Positions 1-6,748 are shown, numbered from the stretch's first letter. The stretch is 11,865 bases of DNA from Candidatus Alectryobacillus merdavium (GCA_017694735.1 JADIMN010000105.1:1-11865), one strand, 5' to 3'. Notes: generated by a model from the letters alone, not told the origin. Translations and numbers: made by a program.

Positions 1-192
1 ACAGATAATCCAATTGATGAATCTTTAAACGGTTGGATTAAAGATGAACTATTTATCGACTTCAACTTGAAGAAGTGCGATGATGTTCTATCTTTGATAA
101 AAAATTATATCAATTATTACAATTATGAACGACCGATGTATTGTTTAAAATACAAAACCCCACATCAGTACAAAACTGACATGGGGTATTGA
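1..192 (+). CDS. IS3-family transposase (OrfB type), C-terminal fragment, 5' end cut by window
   Basis: Frame 1 is open from base 1 to a TGA at 190-192 and encodes 63 residues of the rve/DDE integrase core's C-terminal end. It begins TDNPIDESLNGWIKDELF, the IS3 pattern N-P-x-x-E-S-x-x-G-x-x-K-x-E; Glu7 of the visible part should be the catalytic Glu of the DDE triad. It ends with a YYNYERP...LKYKTPHQY segment, matching the family's Y-N-x-x-R-P...L-x-Y-x-T/S-P-x-x-Y terminus. The two catalytic Asp residues would lie upstream, out of view. The enzyme cuts and joins the element's ends during transposition. The C-terminus looks complete, so this end shows no decay, but whether the whole gene is intact cannot be seen. 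Confidence 0.85.
   Translation, partial: TDNPIDESLNGWIKDELFIDFNLKKCDDVLSLIKNYINYYNYERPMYCLKYKTPHQYKTDMGY
157..187 (-). terminator. Terminator-like hairpin for minus-strand transcription, inside the transposase gene
   Basis: ACCCCA (157-162) pairs with TGGGGT (182-187) and TCAGT (165-169) with ACTGA (175-179), separated by a CA/CA internal loop and closed by a 5-nt loop (170-174). On the minus strand the stem is followed by a T-rich run (TTTTGTATTTT). That gives it the form of an intrinsic terminator for transcription entering the element from the right, including the minus-strand gene that ends at 246. It lies entirely in codons of the transposase. Confidence 0.55.
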
Positions 193-247
193 GACTTTTT
201 TTGAACTGTCTACTTTTTGTTGACTAGTTCACTCAAGTCTCTTTTTT
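191..247 (+). terminator. Possible terminator downstream of the transposase
   Basis: GAGACTT (191-197) is complementary to AAGTCTC (235-241), which is followed by six T (242-247). The inverted repeat at 203-230 nests inside. Together they could fold into a long interrupted stem ending in a U-run, which would terminate plus-strand transcription leaving the IS. The outer stem is 7 bp with a 37-nt interior, so it is weaker than the other terminators here, and its right arm lies outside the inferred IS boundary. Confidence 0.35.
202..231. repeat. Probable right terminal inverted repeat of the IS
   Basis: TGAACT (202-207) and AGTTCA (226-231) are perfect inverted copies, extended by GTC (208-210) against GAC (222-224) with one extra T. 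It starts TG and ends CA just downstream of the transposase stop, where IS3-family right ends normally lie. The matching left-end repeat is not in the window, so assignment as a terminal repeat rests on position and the TG/CA ends. Confidence 0.5.
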
Positions 248-584
248 AATCTCCGTAATCACTACCTCTACTTTTATCTTCTACAAAAATAAGTAAAGGA
301 TCAGTGACATCTGTAATTTCTAAATAGACAAATCCATCCATTTCAATATATGGGTTTTCAAAATCGCCAACAAGTACAACCTTTTTATTTTTCTCTACTA
401 ATGATAAAATATTTGAGATTATAAGAGAAAACTTATCATGATGATGTTGTTTCATTCCTAAAAGTTGAGTATGAAATGTTGGTTCTACGTAAAATACATT
501 TCCCTTATATTCAAATCCTTGTATGTATGGGATTTCATCATTATCAATTCTTTTTAAATTACAAAATTCTTCATATGTTTTCAT
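246..584 (-). CDS. Uncharacterised 112-residue protein
   Basis: I do not recognise this family. The reading frame runs from ATG (582-584) to TAA (246-248). The product is acidic and soluble-looking, with no signal peptide or membrane segment. It has hydrophobic stretches resembling beta strands (KKVVLVGDF, FVYLEITDV, PLLIFVED) and a central QHHHDKFSLI segment that could bind metal, though nothing else supports that. The gene stands alone: divergent from the HAD phosphatase, and ending 15 nt from the inferred IS boundary, so the insertion may have replaced its original 3' flank or C-terminus. No Shine-Dalgarno precedes the ATG, and a TATAAT lies only 8-13 nt upstream, so translation may be leaderless. 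A real gene seems likelier than chance, since it fills the gap and is not antisense to another gene. Confidence 0.6.
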   Translation of the reverse strand: MKTYEEFCNLKRIDNDEIPYIQGFEYKGNVFYVEPTFHTQLLGMKQHHHDKFSLIISNILSLVEKNKKVVLVGDFENPYIEMDGFVYLEITDVTDPLLIFVEDKSRGSDYGD

Positions 585-591
585 ATGAAAT

Positions 592-597
592 ATTATA
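592..597 (-). promoter_or_regulatory. Candidate -10 box (TATAAT) for the 112-residue protein gene
   Basis: The minus strand reads TATAAT here, ending 8 nt before the ATG at 584. Transcription would start at about 585, giving a leaderless or near-leaderless mRNA. I see no convincing -35 hexamer at the right spacing. In sequence this AT-rich a lone TATAAT is weak evidence. Confidence 0.3.
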
Positions 598-626
598 AAA
601 TATTTTTATAGAAAGGTCTAAACTTA

Positions 627-1439
627 ATGGCAAATACTCAAGAAATTAAAAAAGATGAAATTAAAGTCGTAATAACCGATATTGATGGTACTTTATATTC
701 TCATACACAAAAAAGGGTTCCAGAATCTGCTGTAAAAGCTTTTAAAGCTTTACAAGAAAAAGGAATTAAAATATTTCTTTGCTCTGGAAGAAATAGATAT
801 TTAATTGGAAAATCAGGTGTATTAAATTATGTTAAACCCGATGGATTAATAACAATGAATGGAGCAAATGTAATTTTAGATGATCAAATTATTTACTCAT
901 ATCCAATTCCAGGTGAAGTCGTTGACGCTTTAATCAAATTTTCAAAAAGATTAAGATTTGGTTTAACCTTAATTGAACAAAATGAAGGACATATTAATTA
1001 TATTGATGAAAGAGTAATTTCTGCTCACGAAAAATATGGAACAAGATTCCCACAACCAAGATCTTTCCCAGACCATTATGATAGAGTTATTTATCAAGCT
1101 ATTTGTTTTTGCGATGAATTAGATGAATCTTTATTTCTACCTCATATAAAAGGAGCAAAAAGCGCAAGATGGGATGAATTTGCTGTTGATATCATGCCTT
1201 CTGATAGTGATAAATCTAAAGGTGTTCTTGCATTACTTACACACTTAAATCTCACTCCAGAAAATGCCCTTGCAATTGGTGATGGAAATAACGACATCGA
1301 AGTATTACAATTTTGTGGCATTGGCATTGCAATGGGAAACGCAAATCAAAGTGTTAAAGATGCTGCAGACTTTGTAACTGATGATATTGATAGCGATGGC
1401 TGGGCAAATGCCATGAAAAAAGTTGGATTAATTGATTAA
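627..1439 (+). CDS. Cof-type HAD-superfamily phosphatase (subclass IIB)
   Basis: The 270-residue product has all four HAD motifs: motif I DIDGT (Asp18 nucleophile, Asp20 acid/base), motif II LCSGR (Ser53), motif III Lys198 in DKSKG, and motif IV GDGNND (Asp219, Asp223) for Mg2+. The cap inserted between motifs II and III and the family length match the Cof/YidA/SupH group, cytosolic phosphatases acting on small phosphorylated metabolites such as sugar phosphates or flavin and pyridoxal cofactors. The substrate cannot be read from sequence. An AGAAAGG ribosome-binding site at 610-616 lies 10 nt before the ATG and supports this start. It is the only complete plus-strand gene in the window, stands alone, and ends in a strong terminator shared with convergent rlmH. 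Confidence 0.9.
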   Translation: MANTQEIKKDEIKVVITDIDGTLYSHTQKRVPESAVKAFKALQEKGIKIFLCSGRNRYLIGKSGVLNYVKPDGLITMNGANVILDDQIIYSYPIPGEVVDALIKFSKRLRFGLTLIEQNEGHINYIDERVISAHEKYGTRFPQPRSFPDHYDRVIYQAICFCDELDESLFLPHIKGAKSARWDEFAVDIMPSDSDKSKGVLALLTHLNLTPENALAIGDGNNDIEVLQFCGIGIAMGNANQSVKDAADFVTDDIDSDGWANAMKKVGLID

Positions 1440-1447
1440 TAGATAAT

Positions 1448-1476
1448 AAAAAATCTTGTCAGAGACAAGATTTTTT
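1448..1476. terminator. Bidirectional intrinsic terminator between the HAD gene and rlmH
   Basis: AAAAAATCTTGTC (1448-1460) and GACAAGATTTTTT (1464-1476) form a perfect 13-bp stem with a 3-nt AGA loop. T-runs follow the GC-containing core on both strands, so it can stop the HAD transcript and the convergent rlmH transcript. It touches the rlmH stop codon at 1476-1478. Confidence 0.9.
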
Positions 1477-1955
1477 TATTTATGATAACTTTCATTATTA
1501 TTTATTTTAAAACATCTATATAATTGTTCTAAAACAATAACTCTAGCTAATTGATGTGGGAAAGTTAAATTACTGAGTTTAATTTTTTCATTTTTAATAC
1601 TATTATAATTTTTAGAAAAACCATAACTTCCACCAATTATAAAGGTTAGATTTTTTCCTTGAGATATTAAATCATCAACATGTTTTGCTAAGCTAGGAGA
1701 ATCATATTCTTTGCCATTTAAATCAAAATAAATTACATAATCATTTGAAGATATATATTTTAAAATTTCTTTAAATTCTTTATCTTTAACTATTTCAAAT
1801 TCACTTTCACTTGCGTTTTGCGGTGGCTTTTCATCTTTAACTTCAATAATATTTAATTTAGCAAACTTTGAAATTCTCTTACTATATTCTTCAATAGCGT
1901 CTTTTAAATATGCTTCTTTTATCTTACCAACACAAATTAACTTAATAAAAATCAT
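1476..1955 (-). CDS. rlmH: 23S rRNA (pseudouridine1915-N3)-methyltransferase RlmH
   Basis: The 159-residue product is the normal length for RlmH, a small SPOUT (trefoil-knot) enzyme that uses SAM to methylate N3 of pseudouridine 1915 in helix 69 of 23S rRNA on assembled ribosomes. Seen directly are the knot glycines in FIIGGSYGFS (residues 105-114) and the hallmark C-terminus, TFPHQLARVIVLEQLYR (131-147) followed by a terminal SYHK. The ATG (1953-1955) overlaps the walJ stop as ATGA, so translation is probably coupled; only a weak distant AGGA precedes it. It is the last gene of the gdpP-rplI-dnaB-walJ-rlmH block. The family also carries the older names YbeA, YydA and OrfX. Confidence 0.96.
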   Translation of the reverse strand: MIFIKLICVGKIKEAYLKDAIEEYSKRISKFAKLNIIEVKDEKPPQNASESEFEIVKDKEFKEILKYISSNDYVIYFDLNGKEYDSPSLAKHVDDLISQGKNLTFIIGGSYGFSKNYNSIKNEKIKLSNLTFPHQLARVIVLEQLYRCFKINNNESYHK

Positions 1956-2683
1956 AATTCAAAAATCCTGCCATCATCTTGTTTTAATATTTCTAGTTTT
2001 ACATTACCATAACAATTTAGGGAGTTTTTGCAAAGATTATTTAATATTTGCGGATCGTTACATTCTTGAGAAATATGTGCAAAAAATATTTGTTTTGTAT
2101 TATTCCCAATAAAATTGTTTAAATAATCAATAGCTTGAATATTTGAAAGATGTCCTTTATCACTATCAATTCTTTGTTTTAAAAATATTGGTCTTGAAGA
2201 ATTATAAAGCATATCTAAATCATAATTTGATTCAAGAATATAATAATCTTTATTAATAAGTTGTTTAAAATAGTGGTTTTTTATCTTGCCAGAGTCTGTA
2301 ATATATACAATTTCTTTTTTATCAATATTAAATATAAAACCAATACTAAACGGAGCATCATGAGAAGTTCTAATAACATTAACTTTAAAATCTATAAAAT
2401 CATTTACTCCTTTATGAAGAATGTTATAAGAATAATCTGAAATTGTTTTTTTATAAGAATATATTTTTGAATTTGGTACTTTGCATAGCATTTTAATATG
2501 ATCTGTATGATTATGAGTAATAAAATAATAATCTATATTATCTAATTCAATACTATATTTATTTAATGTAGCCAAAAAAGTTTTATAACAAAAACCAACA
2601 TCTATACATATAAAATGATCTTTTTTATATTCTATTAGTGAACAATTACCTTTAGAGCCACTTCCAAGTACAATATAACGCAT
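1952..2683 (-). CDS. walJ: Metallo-beta-lactamase-fold hydrolase, WalJ/YycJ family
   Basis: The 243-residue product opens with GSGSKGNC (residues 7-14), typical of the WalJ/YycJ branch. It carries the HxHxDH zinc motif as THNHTDH (His57, His59, Asp61, His62), and His108, Asp130 in YITDSG and His203 are likely further metal ligands. ESNYDLDML (151-159) and SDKGHLSN (174-181) are also family hallmarks. The family is cytosolic and linked to cell division and DNA-repair phenotypes, with proposed 5'-exonuclease activity; the exact substrate here is unknown. In Bacillus the gene sits beside the WalRK two-component genes. Those are absent here, and it lies directly between dnaB and rlmH. The start is 7 nt after the dnaB stop with no good Shine-Dalgarno, so coupling is likely. 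Confidence 0.9.
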   Translation of the reverse strand: MRYIVLGSGSKGNCSLIEYKKDHFICIDVGFCYKTFLATLNKYSIELDNIDYYFITHNHTDHIKMLCKVPNSKIYSYKKTISDYSYNILHKGVNDFIDFKVNVIRTSHDAPFSIGFIFNIDKKEIVYITDSGKIKNHYFKQLINKDYYILESNYDLDMLYNSSRPIFLKQRIDSDKGHLSNIQAIDYLNNFIGNNTKQIFFAHISQECNDPQILNNLCKNSLNCYGNVKLEILKQDDGRIFEL

Positions 2684-2690
2684 AATTTAT

Positions 2691-4100
2691 TTATAAATTT
2701 CCGTTTTGAAGTAATAATTGTTGAAGTGTTTCTTTTGTAGGATTATTAAATCTAGATAAATTTTTAAAGAATAATAAATAAGCAACACCAGTTGGACCAT
2801 TTCTATTTTTTCCAACTATGACTTCTGTTACAACTGCTTCTTCATTATTTGAGTCATCTTCATCAATATTTTGACCACTTACTGCTTTTTCTTTTTCTGC
2901 CTTATCATCAAAATTTTGATAGTCATTTCTGTGAAGCAAAATAACCTTATCAGCATCTTGTTCGATATCACCTGAGTCTCTTAAGTCTTGAATTTTTGGT
3001 TTACTCCCCTTTTCTAATCTCTTAAGTTGACAAATTAATATAATAGGAACTTCTAATTCTCTTGCTAAATTATGTATTCTATGGGATATGTGACCAATTC
3101 TAATTCTTTCGCTCTCAAATTTACCGACAGTATTGATTAATCCAAGATAATCAATAACTATAAGTTTTAAATTTGAATGTTCTATTTTAAATTTTTGTGA
3201 TTTAGCTTCAATATCATTTATAGTAATATTTGACGATTCAGAAACATAAATTGGTAACTTTTTAAGCTCTTCTAAAGAAGCAGCAACCATATTTGACTCC
3301 TCTTGATTCATTTTTCCAGTTACAATTTTTCTTTGAGGCACATTGCTTTTTGCACTTAATAATTTAGTTAATAAATTATCCGCTTTCATCTCTAAAGAAT
3401 ATAAAAGTACACTTCCTTTTGTGTTTTCAGCAACATTAAGCGCTATATTTAAACCAAAAGTTGTTTTACCAACATTTGGCCTTGCAGCTAAGACAATTAC
3501 ATCTCCTTTTTCTAAACCATTAATAATATTATTAAGTTGACTATAACCGGTTGAAGTTCCGACTAAATTTGAACCACTCTTTTTAGCGTTTACGATATTT
3601 TGTTCAACTTGTTTAGCAATTTCTTTAAAGTTTAAAAAGCCTTCCATTCTTCTAGCTTTAATAATATTATTAACATCGTTATCAACAATATTTAAAAAGT
3701 CGTAGTCAGAATTATAATTATTATTCTTATAATCTAGTTGTAATTGATCAAATTTTGAAAACAAACTACGAATTAAAGTTTTATTTTTTAATATTTTAAT
3801 TTGTTCCTCAAAACCTTGAACACCCTCATAATCATCTAAAATATCAGTAAGAGTATCTAACCCACCAATTAAATCTATTAAATTTAAATCTTCTAGTTTG
3901 CTGCTAAGAGAGAATATACTAATCTCTTTATTTTCAATATAAAGTTTTTGTGCAGCTTTAAAAATTGCTCTATAAACATCATTAGAAAAATCTTCTTCTA
4001 ATAAATCTGATAAAATCAAATTTGATTCTGAAACACCAGATATAACAATAGATATTAAAAATCTTTCAGCTTGTTGATTGCTAACTACGTACTTTGGCAT
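2691..4100 (-). CDS. dnaB: Replicative DNA helicase DnaB (DnaC in Bacillus naming)
   Basis: This hexameric 5'-3' helicase unwinds DNA ahead of the replisome and recruits primase. I place the start at ATG 4098-4100 (469 residues). A GTG at 4110-4112 would add four residues but lies in the gene's own Shine-Dalgarno, GAGGAG at 4105-4110. Numbering from the ATG, the N-terminal primase-interacting domain covers about 1-150, followed by the RecA-like domain. That domain has Walker A ARPNVGKTT (about 206-213), YSLEM (about 234-238), VIDYLGLI, CQLKR and DLRDSGDIEQDAD (about 373-385). The C-terminal GKNRNGPTG and LSRF motifs are present. An acidic insertion at about 392-424 between LLHRNDYQ and EVIVGKNRNG looks longer than in Bacillus. 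It follows rplI with a 1-nt gap. Confidence 0.96.
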   Translation of the reverse strand: MPKYVVSNQQAERFLISIVISGVSESNLILSDLLEEDFSNDVYRAIFKAAQKLYIENKEISIFSLSSKLEDLNLIDLIGGLDTLTDILDDYEGVQGFEEQIKILKNKTLIRSLFSKFDQLQLDYKNNNYNSDYDFLNIVDNDVNNIIKARRMEGFLNFKEIAKQVEQNIVNAKKSGSNLVGTSTGYSQLNNIINGLEKGDVIVLAARPNVGKTTFGLNIALNVAENTKGSVLLYSLEMKADNLLTKLLSAKSNVPQRKIVTGKMNQEESNMVAASLEELKKLPIYVSESSNITINDIEAKSQKFKIEHSNLKLIVIDYLGLINTVGKFESERIRIGHISHRIHNLARELEVPIILICQLKRLEKGSKPKIQDLRDSGDIEQDADKVILLHRNDYQNFDDKAEKEKAVSGQNIDEDDSNNEEAVVTEVIVGKNRNGPTGVAYLLFFKNLSRFNNPTKETLQQLLLQNGNL

Positions 4101-4101
4101 A

Positions 4102-4548
4102 TTACTCCTCACTAACGTGAACTTTTACTTCACCAATAATGCCTTTATATAAATCAATTTTTAAAATTGTTACACCAAAAGCGTTAACAAGGGTTTTATC
4201 AATAAATTTTCTTTTATCAATTTCGATGTTGTAATCATTTTTTAATTTTAAAGATATTTCTTTAAAAGTAACACTACCGATCATTTTTCCTTGTTTACCA
4301 GCTTTTGCTTTAAATTCTAAGACAATATTTTTTAATAACTCTTTAGTGTTATTTGCTTGTTGTTTTAATTCTATATCTTTTTGTTTTCTTTCTTCTTCTT
4401 GCTTACTTAAAACATTTAAACTAGCATCAGTATATTTAACTGCCATTTTATTTGGAATTAAATAATTTGATGCATAACCATCTTTTACTTCAATAATTTG
4501 GTCTTTTTTACCAACACCTTTAACATCTTTTAATAAAATAACTTTCAT
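4102..4548 (-). CDS. rplI: Large-subunit ribosomal protein bL9
   Basis: bL9 binds 23S rRNA at the base of the L1 stalk with its N-terminal domain and projects its C-terminal domain from the ribosome on a long helix. The N-terminus MKVILLKDVKGVGKK followed by DGYASNYLIP is the family signature. A long charged helix (about residues 42-80) leads to the C-terminal domain, with GKQGKMIGSVTFKEI about 90-104. The ATG at 4546-4548 gives 148 residues, the usual length, and an AAGGTG Shine-Dalgarno at 4555-4560 lies 6 nt upstream. A GTG at 4557 would add three residues but falls inside that site. It lies 1 nt after gdpP and 1 nt before dnaB, matching the Bacillus order yybT-rplI-dnaC. Confidence 0.96.
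   Translation of the reverse strand: MKVILLKDVKGVGKKDQIIEVKDGYASNYLIPNKMAVKYTDASLNVLSKQEEERKQKDIELKQQANNTKELLKNIVLEFKAKAGKQGKMIGSVTFKEISLKLKNDYNIEIDKRKFIDKTLVNAFGVTILKIDLYKGIIGEVKVHVSEE
4105..4110 (-). promoter_or_regulatory. Shine-Dalgarno of dnaB within the last rplI codons
   Basis: The minus strand reads GAGGAG here, the last two Glu codons of rplI, 4 nt before the ATG at 4100 (TAAT between). This decides the dnaB start in favour of the ATG over the GTG at 4112. Confidence 0.8.
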
Positions 4549-4549
4549 A

Positions 4550-6577
4550 TTAATCACCTTGTTTCTTAAATGTTTTAGCCTCTTCTAGATGATCTCTTAA
4601 AGTTTCTAATAATAAACTTTCAATTTCTGAAATTCTACTAGAATCAAAAACCATCGCAGCCATATTATAGTGACCACCGCCACCCATTTTCTCCATTAAT
4701 AATTGAACATTAATCATTCCATCACTTCTTGCAGAAATTTTTATTTTCTTATCTCCAACTTTACCAATAATAAATGACGCATTAATCCCTTTCATAGAAA
4801 TACACTCATTTGCAGCTTTGCTAAGAGTATCTCCATCAATAATATCATCATTAGGTCCTAAACAATAAACAACTCCAACATATGGTGTTTTAATTGTAGA
4901 AATAATTTTTGAAATTAATAAATGTTCTTCATAATCATCTTTTAAAAATTCATCAGCTCTATTATTGTCAGCTCCGTTTTCTTTTAAAATCATACTTGCT
5001 TCAAAAGTTCTAATGCCACAGACAGGAGACTTATAAAAATTAGTATCTAAGAAAATACCAGCTAACATAATAGTTGCATAATCTTCTGGAATTTTAATTT
5101 TTGGATTATTTGAAGAATAGCCAATAAGTTCAGCAACAAGTTCACTAGCACTAGAAGCGCTTGGATCAATTTCAGTAAATATTGGATTTTCAATAAACTC
5201 TTCGCTTCTTCTATGATGATCAATTACAACTACTTTATCAGCAACATTTAAGACTTCCTCACTCATTGCAAGAGAAGGTTTATGGAAATCACAACAAATT
5301 AATAATGTTTTTGCAGTGAATTTTGCTAAAGCGTCTTTAGGTAAAATAAATTTCTCATTAAATTCTTGTCTGGTAAATGTTGTAGTTACTGCGTACCTAG
5401 TATTTCTATCGGCCAGTTTTGGATCAAAAATAATTTTTGAAGGAACGCCAAATCCTTCACACAAAGCTTTAGCACCTAAGCAACTTCCAATTGAATCAAG
5501 GTCCATATCTTTATGTCCCATAATATAAACATTTTTAGAATCTTTAATTAAAGCTTTAAGAGATTCACATAATACTCTTAATTTAACTCTATTGTTCTTT
5601 TCAAATGATTCACTACGACCACCAAAAAATTTCAAATCATGTCCATATTGAGCAACAACAACTTGGTCACCACCTCTTGAAATAGCGATATCAATTGCAC
5701 TATTTGCCATTTCGTTTAATTTAAAAACTTCGCTAACATCATGAGCAAATCCAATTGATAAAGTTGGATTTAAAGCATCATCATCTCCTAATGCCTTAAT
5801 CTCATCAAGAATTTCAAACTTATTATCTTCCATCTTTTTTAAAGAATGATAGTTACATATAGCATAGTATGAATCATTCGAGTATTTTCTTAAAAGAACG
5901 CCATTTTGTTTAAAATAATCCAAGATTTTAATACGAACTTTTGCCATGATATCACTGGCTCTTTCATCGTCCTCTTTTAAATCGTTGTAATTATCAATCA
6001 TTATTATTCCAAGAACTAAGGCTTGTTCTCTTGAAATATTTAATAATGTAGTATAATCAGTGATATCTTTAAAAAGATAGACGTTTGCATTTTTAATAAA
6101 TCTTGCGCTGAAAACTCTATCTTTAATAACAACAGTAATTACTTTATTTTGTTGAGATTCACTATCATCAAGTCCTTTTAATTCAGGATAAATATCAGTT
6201 ATTTTTTGATCTAAAATTGATTTATCTAATTGATTAAATCTTTCATTTATCCAGATAACATCCTTGCTATCATTTACAACTGCAATCATTAAATCAGCAT
6301 ATTCGATAGCGCTTTGCACATTTTTTCCAAATAAGCTTTCTGTAGAAATGTTATTTTTATATCTAATTTTCAAAAATCTAAATAATAAATAAAGGAAAGT
6401 TAATATATCAAAAGCAACAAAAGCAATTAATACATAAAAAAGTCCTTCAACAGAAATATATGACTGAAAATCAGAAACATTTAAATAATAAAATAAAAAC
6501 ATTAAAAAAACGGTTGTAATTTCAAGAACACTAACAACTAAGACAAAATATTTTGATTTTTTTAAATATTCCTTCAT
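4550..6577 (-). CDS. gdpP: Membrane c-di-AMP phosphodiesterase GdpP (YybT family)
   Basis: The 675-residue product has full GdpP architecture. Two N-terminal membrane helices lie at about 10-32 and 44-68, then a PAS-like domain (about 84-178) and a degenerate GGDEF domain (about 185-310) where the GGDEF motif reads YSNDSY near 232-237. The DHH phosphodiesterase domain carries GHKDMDLDS (His355, Asp359, Asp361), Asp430 in LICCD, the DHH triad at 453-455 and Asp511 in IFLDTNF. The DHHA1 domain contains SARSDG (615-620) and GGGGHYNMAA (632-641). All expected metal-binding residues are present, so it should cleave c-di-AMP to pApA, adjusting turgor, potassium transport and wall stress responses. 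It heads the gdpP-rplI-dnaB-walJ-rlmH block. The ATG has no upstream Shine-Dalgarno, only A/T-rich sequence. Confidence 0.95.
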   Translation of the reverse strand: MKEYLKKSKYFVLVVSVLEITTVFLMFLFYYLNVSDFQSYISVEGLFYVLIAFVAFDILTFLYLLFRFLKIRYKNNISTESLFGKNVQSAIEYADLMIAVVNDSKDVIWINERFNQLDKSILDQKITDIYPELKGLDDSESQQNKVITVVIKDRVFSARFIKNANVYLFKDITDYTTLLNISREQALVLGIIMIDNYNDLKEDDERASDIMAKVRIKILDYFKQNGVLLRKYSNDSYYAICNYHSLKKMEDNKFEILDEIKALGDDDALNPTLSIGFAHDVSEVFKLNEMANSAIDIAISRGGDQVVVAQYGHDLKFFGGRSESFEKNNRVKLRVLCESLKALIKDSKNVYIMGHKDMDLDSIGSCLGAKALCEGFGVPSKIIFDPKLADRNTRYAVTTTFTRQEFNEKFILPKDALAKFTAKTLLICCDFHKPSLAMSEEVLNVADKVVVIDHHRRSEEFIENPIFTEIDPSASSASELVAELIGYSSNNPKIKIPEDYATIMLAGIFLDTNFYKSPVCGIRTFEASMILKENGADNNRADEFLKDDYEEHLLISKIISTIKTPYVGVVYCLGPNDDIIDGDTLSKAANECISMKGINASFIIGKVGDKKIKISARSDGMINVQLLMEKMGGGGHYNMAAMVFDSSRISEIESLLLETLRDHLEEAKTFKKQGD
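4555..4560 (-). promoter_or_regulatory. Shine-Dalgarno of rplI within the gdpP 3' end
   Basis: The minus strand reads AAGGTG here, inside the final codons of gdpP, 6 nt before the ATG at 4548. It supports that ATG over the GTG at 4555-4557, which overlaps the site. Confidence 0.75.
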
Positions 6578-6589
6578 GTAATATATTAT

Positions 6590-6620
6590 ATTATGCTTTT
6601 ATTTTTTATAAAAGCATAAT
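6590..6620 (-). other. Perfect 13-bp hairpin upstream of gdpP
   Basis: ATTATGCTTTTAT (6590-6602) and ATAAAAGCATAAT (6608-6620) are exact reverse complements with a 5-nt loop. The hairpin ends 12 nt before the gdpP ATG. No long T-run follows the stem on the minus strand, so it is not a standard terminator. If transcription starts near 6641 the hairpin occupies the gdpP 5' leader next to the start codon; it may protect or regulate the message. Function unknown. Confidence 0.5.
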
Positions 6621-6647
6621 CATTTAATAGAAAAATTCTTTTTTATT

Positions 6648-6656
6648 ATTATACCA
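6648..6656 (-). promoter_or_regulatory. Candidate extended -10 promoter for the gdpP operon
   Basis: The minus strand reads TGGTATAAT, an exact TATAAT preceded by the TGn extension, which can act with a poor -35. The -35 region 17-18 nt upstream (TTAGAA/TAGAAT) is weak. Transcription would start near 6641, leaving a leader of about 64 nt that contains the hairpin at 6590-6620. Confidence 0.5.
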
Positions 6657-6717
6657 ATTTTAACTTATTAATTCTAATATAAAAATTAAAAAAGTCTGCA
6701 ATTCTTAATTATTTTAT

Positions 6718-6744
6718 AAAAAAAGCAACTTTTTCAAGTTGCTT
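6718..6744 (-). terminator. Intrinsic terminator of the rpsF-ssb-rpsR operon
   Basis: On the minus strand AAGCAACTT and AAGTTGCTT form a 9-bp stem with a GAAA loop (plus arms 6723-6731 and 6736-6744), followed by a T-run at 6724-6718. It begins 4 nt past the rpsR stop codon. The GAAA tetraloop and uninterrupted T-run make it the clearest terminator in the window. Confidence 0.9.
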
Positions 6745-6748
6745 AATT

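Larger units (their letters stand above)
1..231 (+). mobile_element. Right end of an IS3-like insertion sequence (partial)
   Basis: The window opens inside an insertion sequence. Visible are the last 63 codons of a DDE transposase, then about 10 nt, then a 30-bp segment with TGAACT at 202-207 and its reverse complement AGTTCA at 226-231. The 5'-TG...CA-3' layout matches IS3-family ends, so I place the right boundary at 231. The left end and any target-site duplication are outside the window. The boundary is inferred; the transposase identity is much firmer. Confidence 0.7.

Noticed and set aside
3343..3540. Plus-strand frames inside dnaB, and similarly at 5316-5528 (gdpP), 8421-8705 (lysS), 10636-10827 (ftsH) and minus-strand 1142-1327 (HAD gene)
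   Set aside because: Each is antisense within a well-supported conserved gene, is short, and has no domain or convincing ribosome-binding site.
4101..4112. GTG start for dnaB giving four extra residues
   Set aside because: The codon is part of the Shine-Dalgarno region for the ATG at 4100, and the family N-terminus aligns with the ATG start.
4549..4557. GTG start for rplI giving three extra residues
   Set aside because: It overlaps the AAGGTG Shine-Dalgarno, and bL9 proteins start MKVILL.
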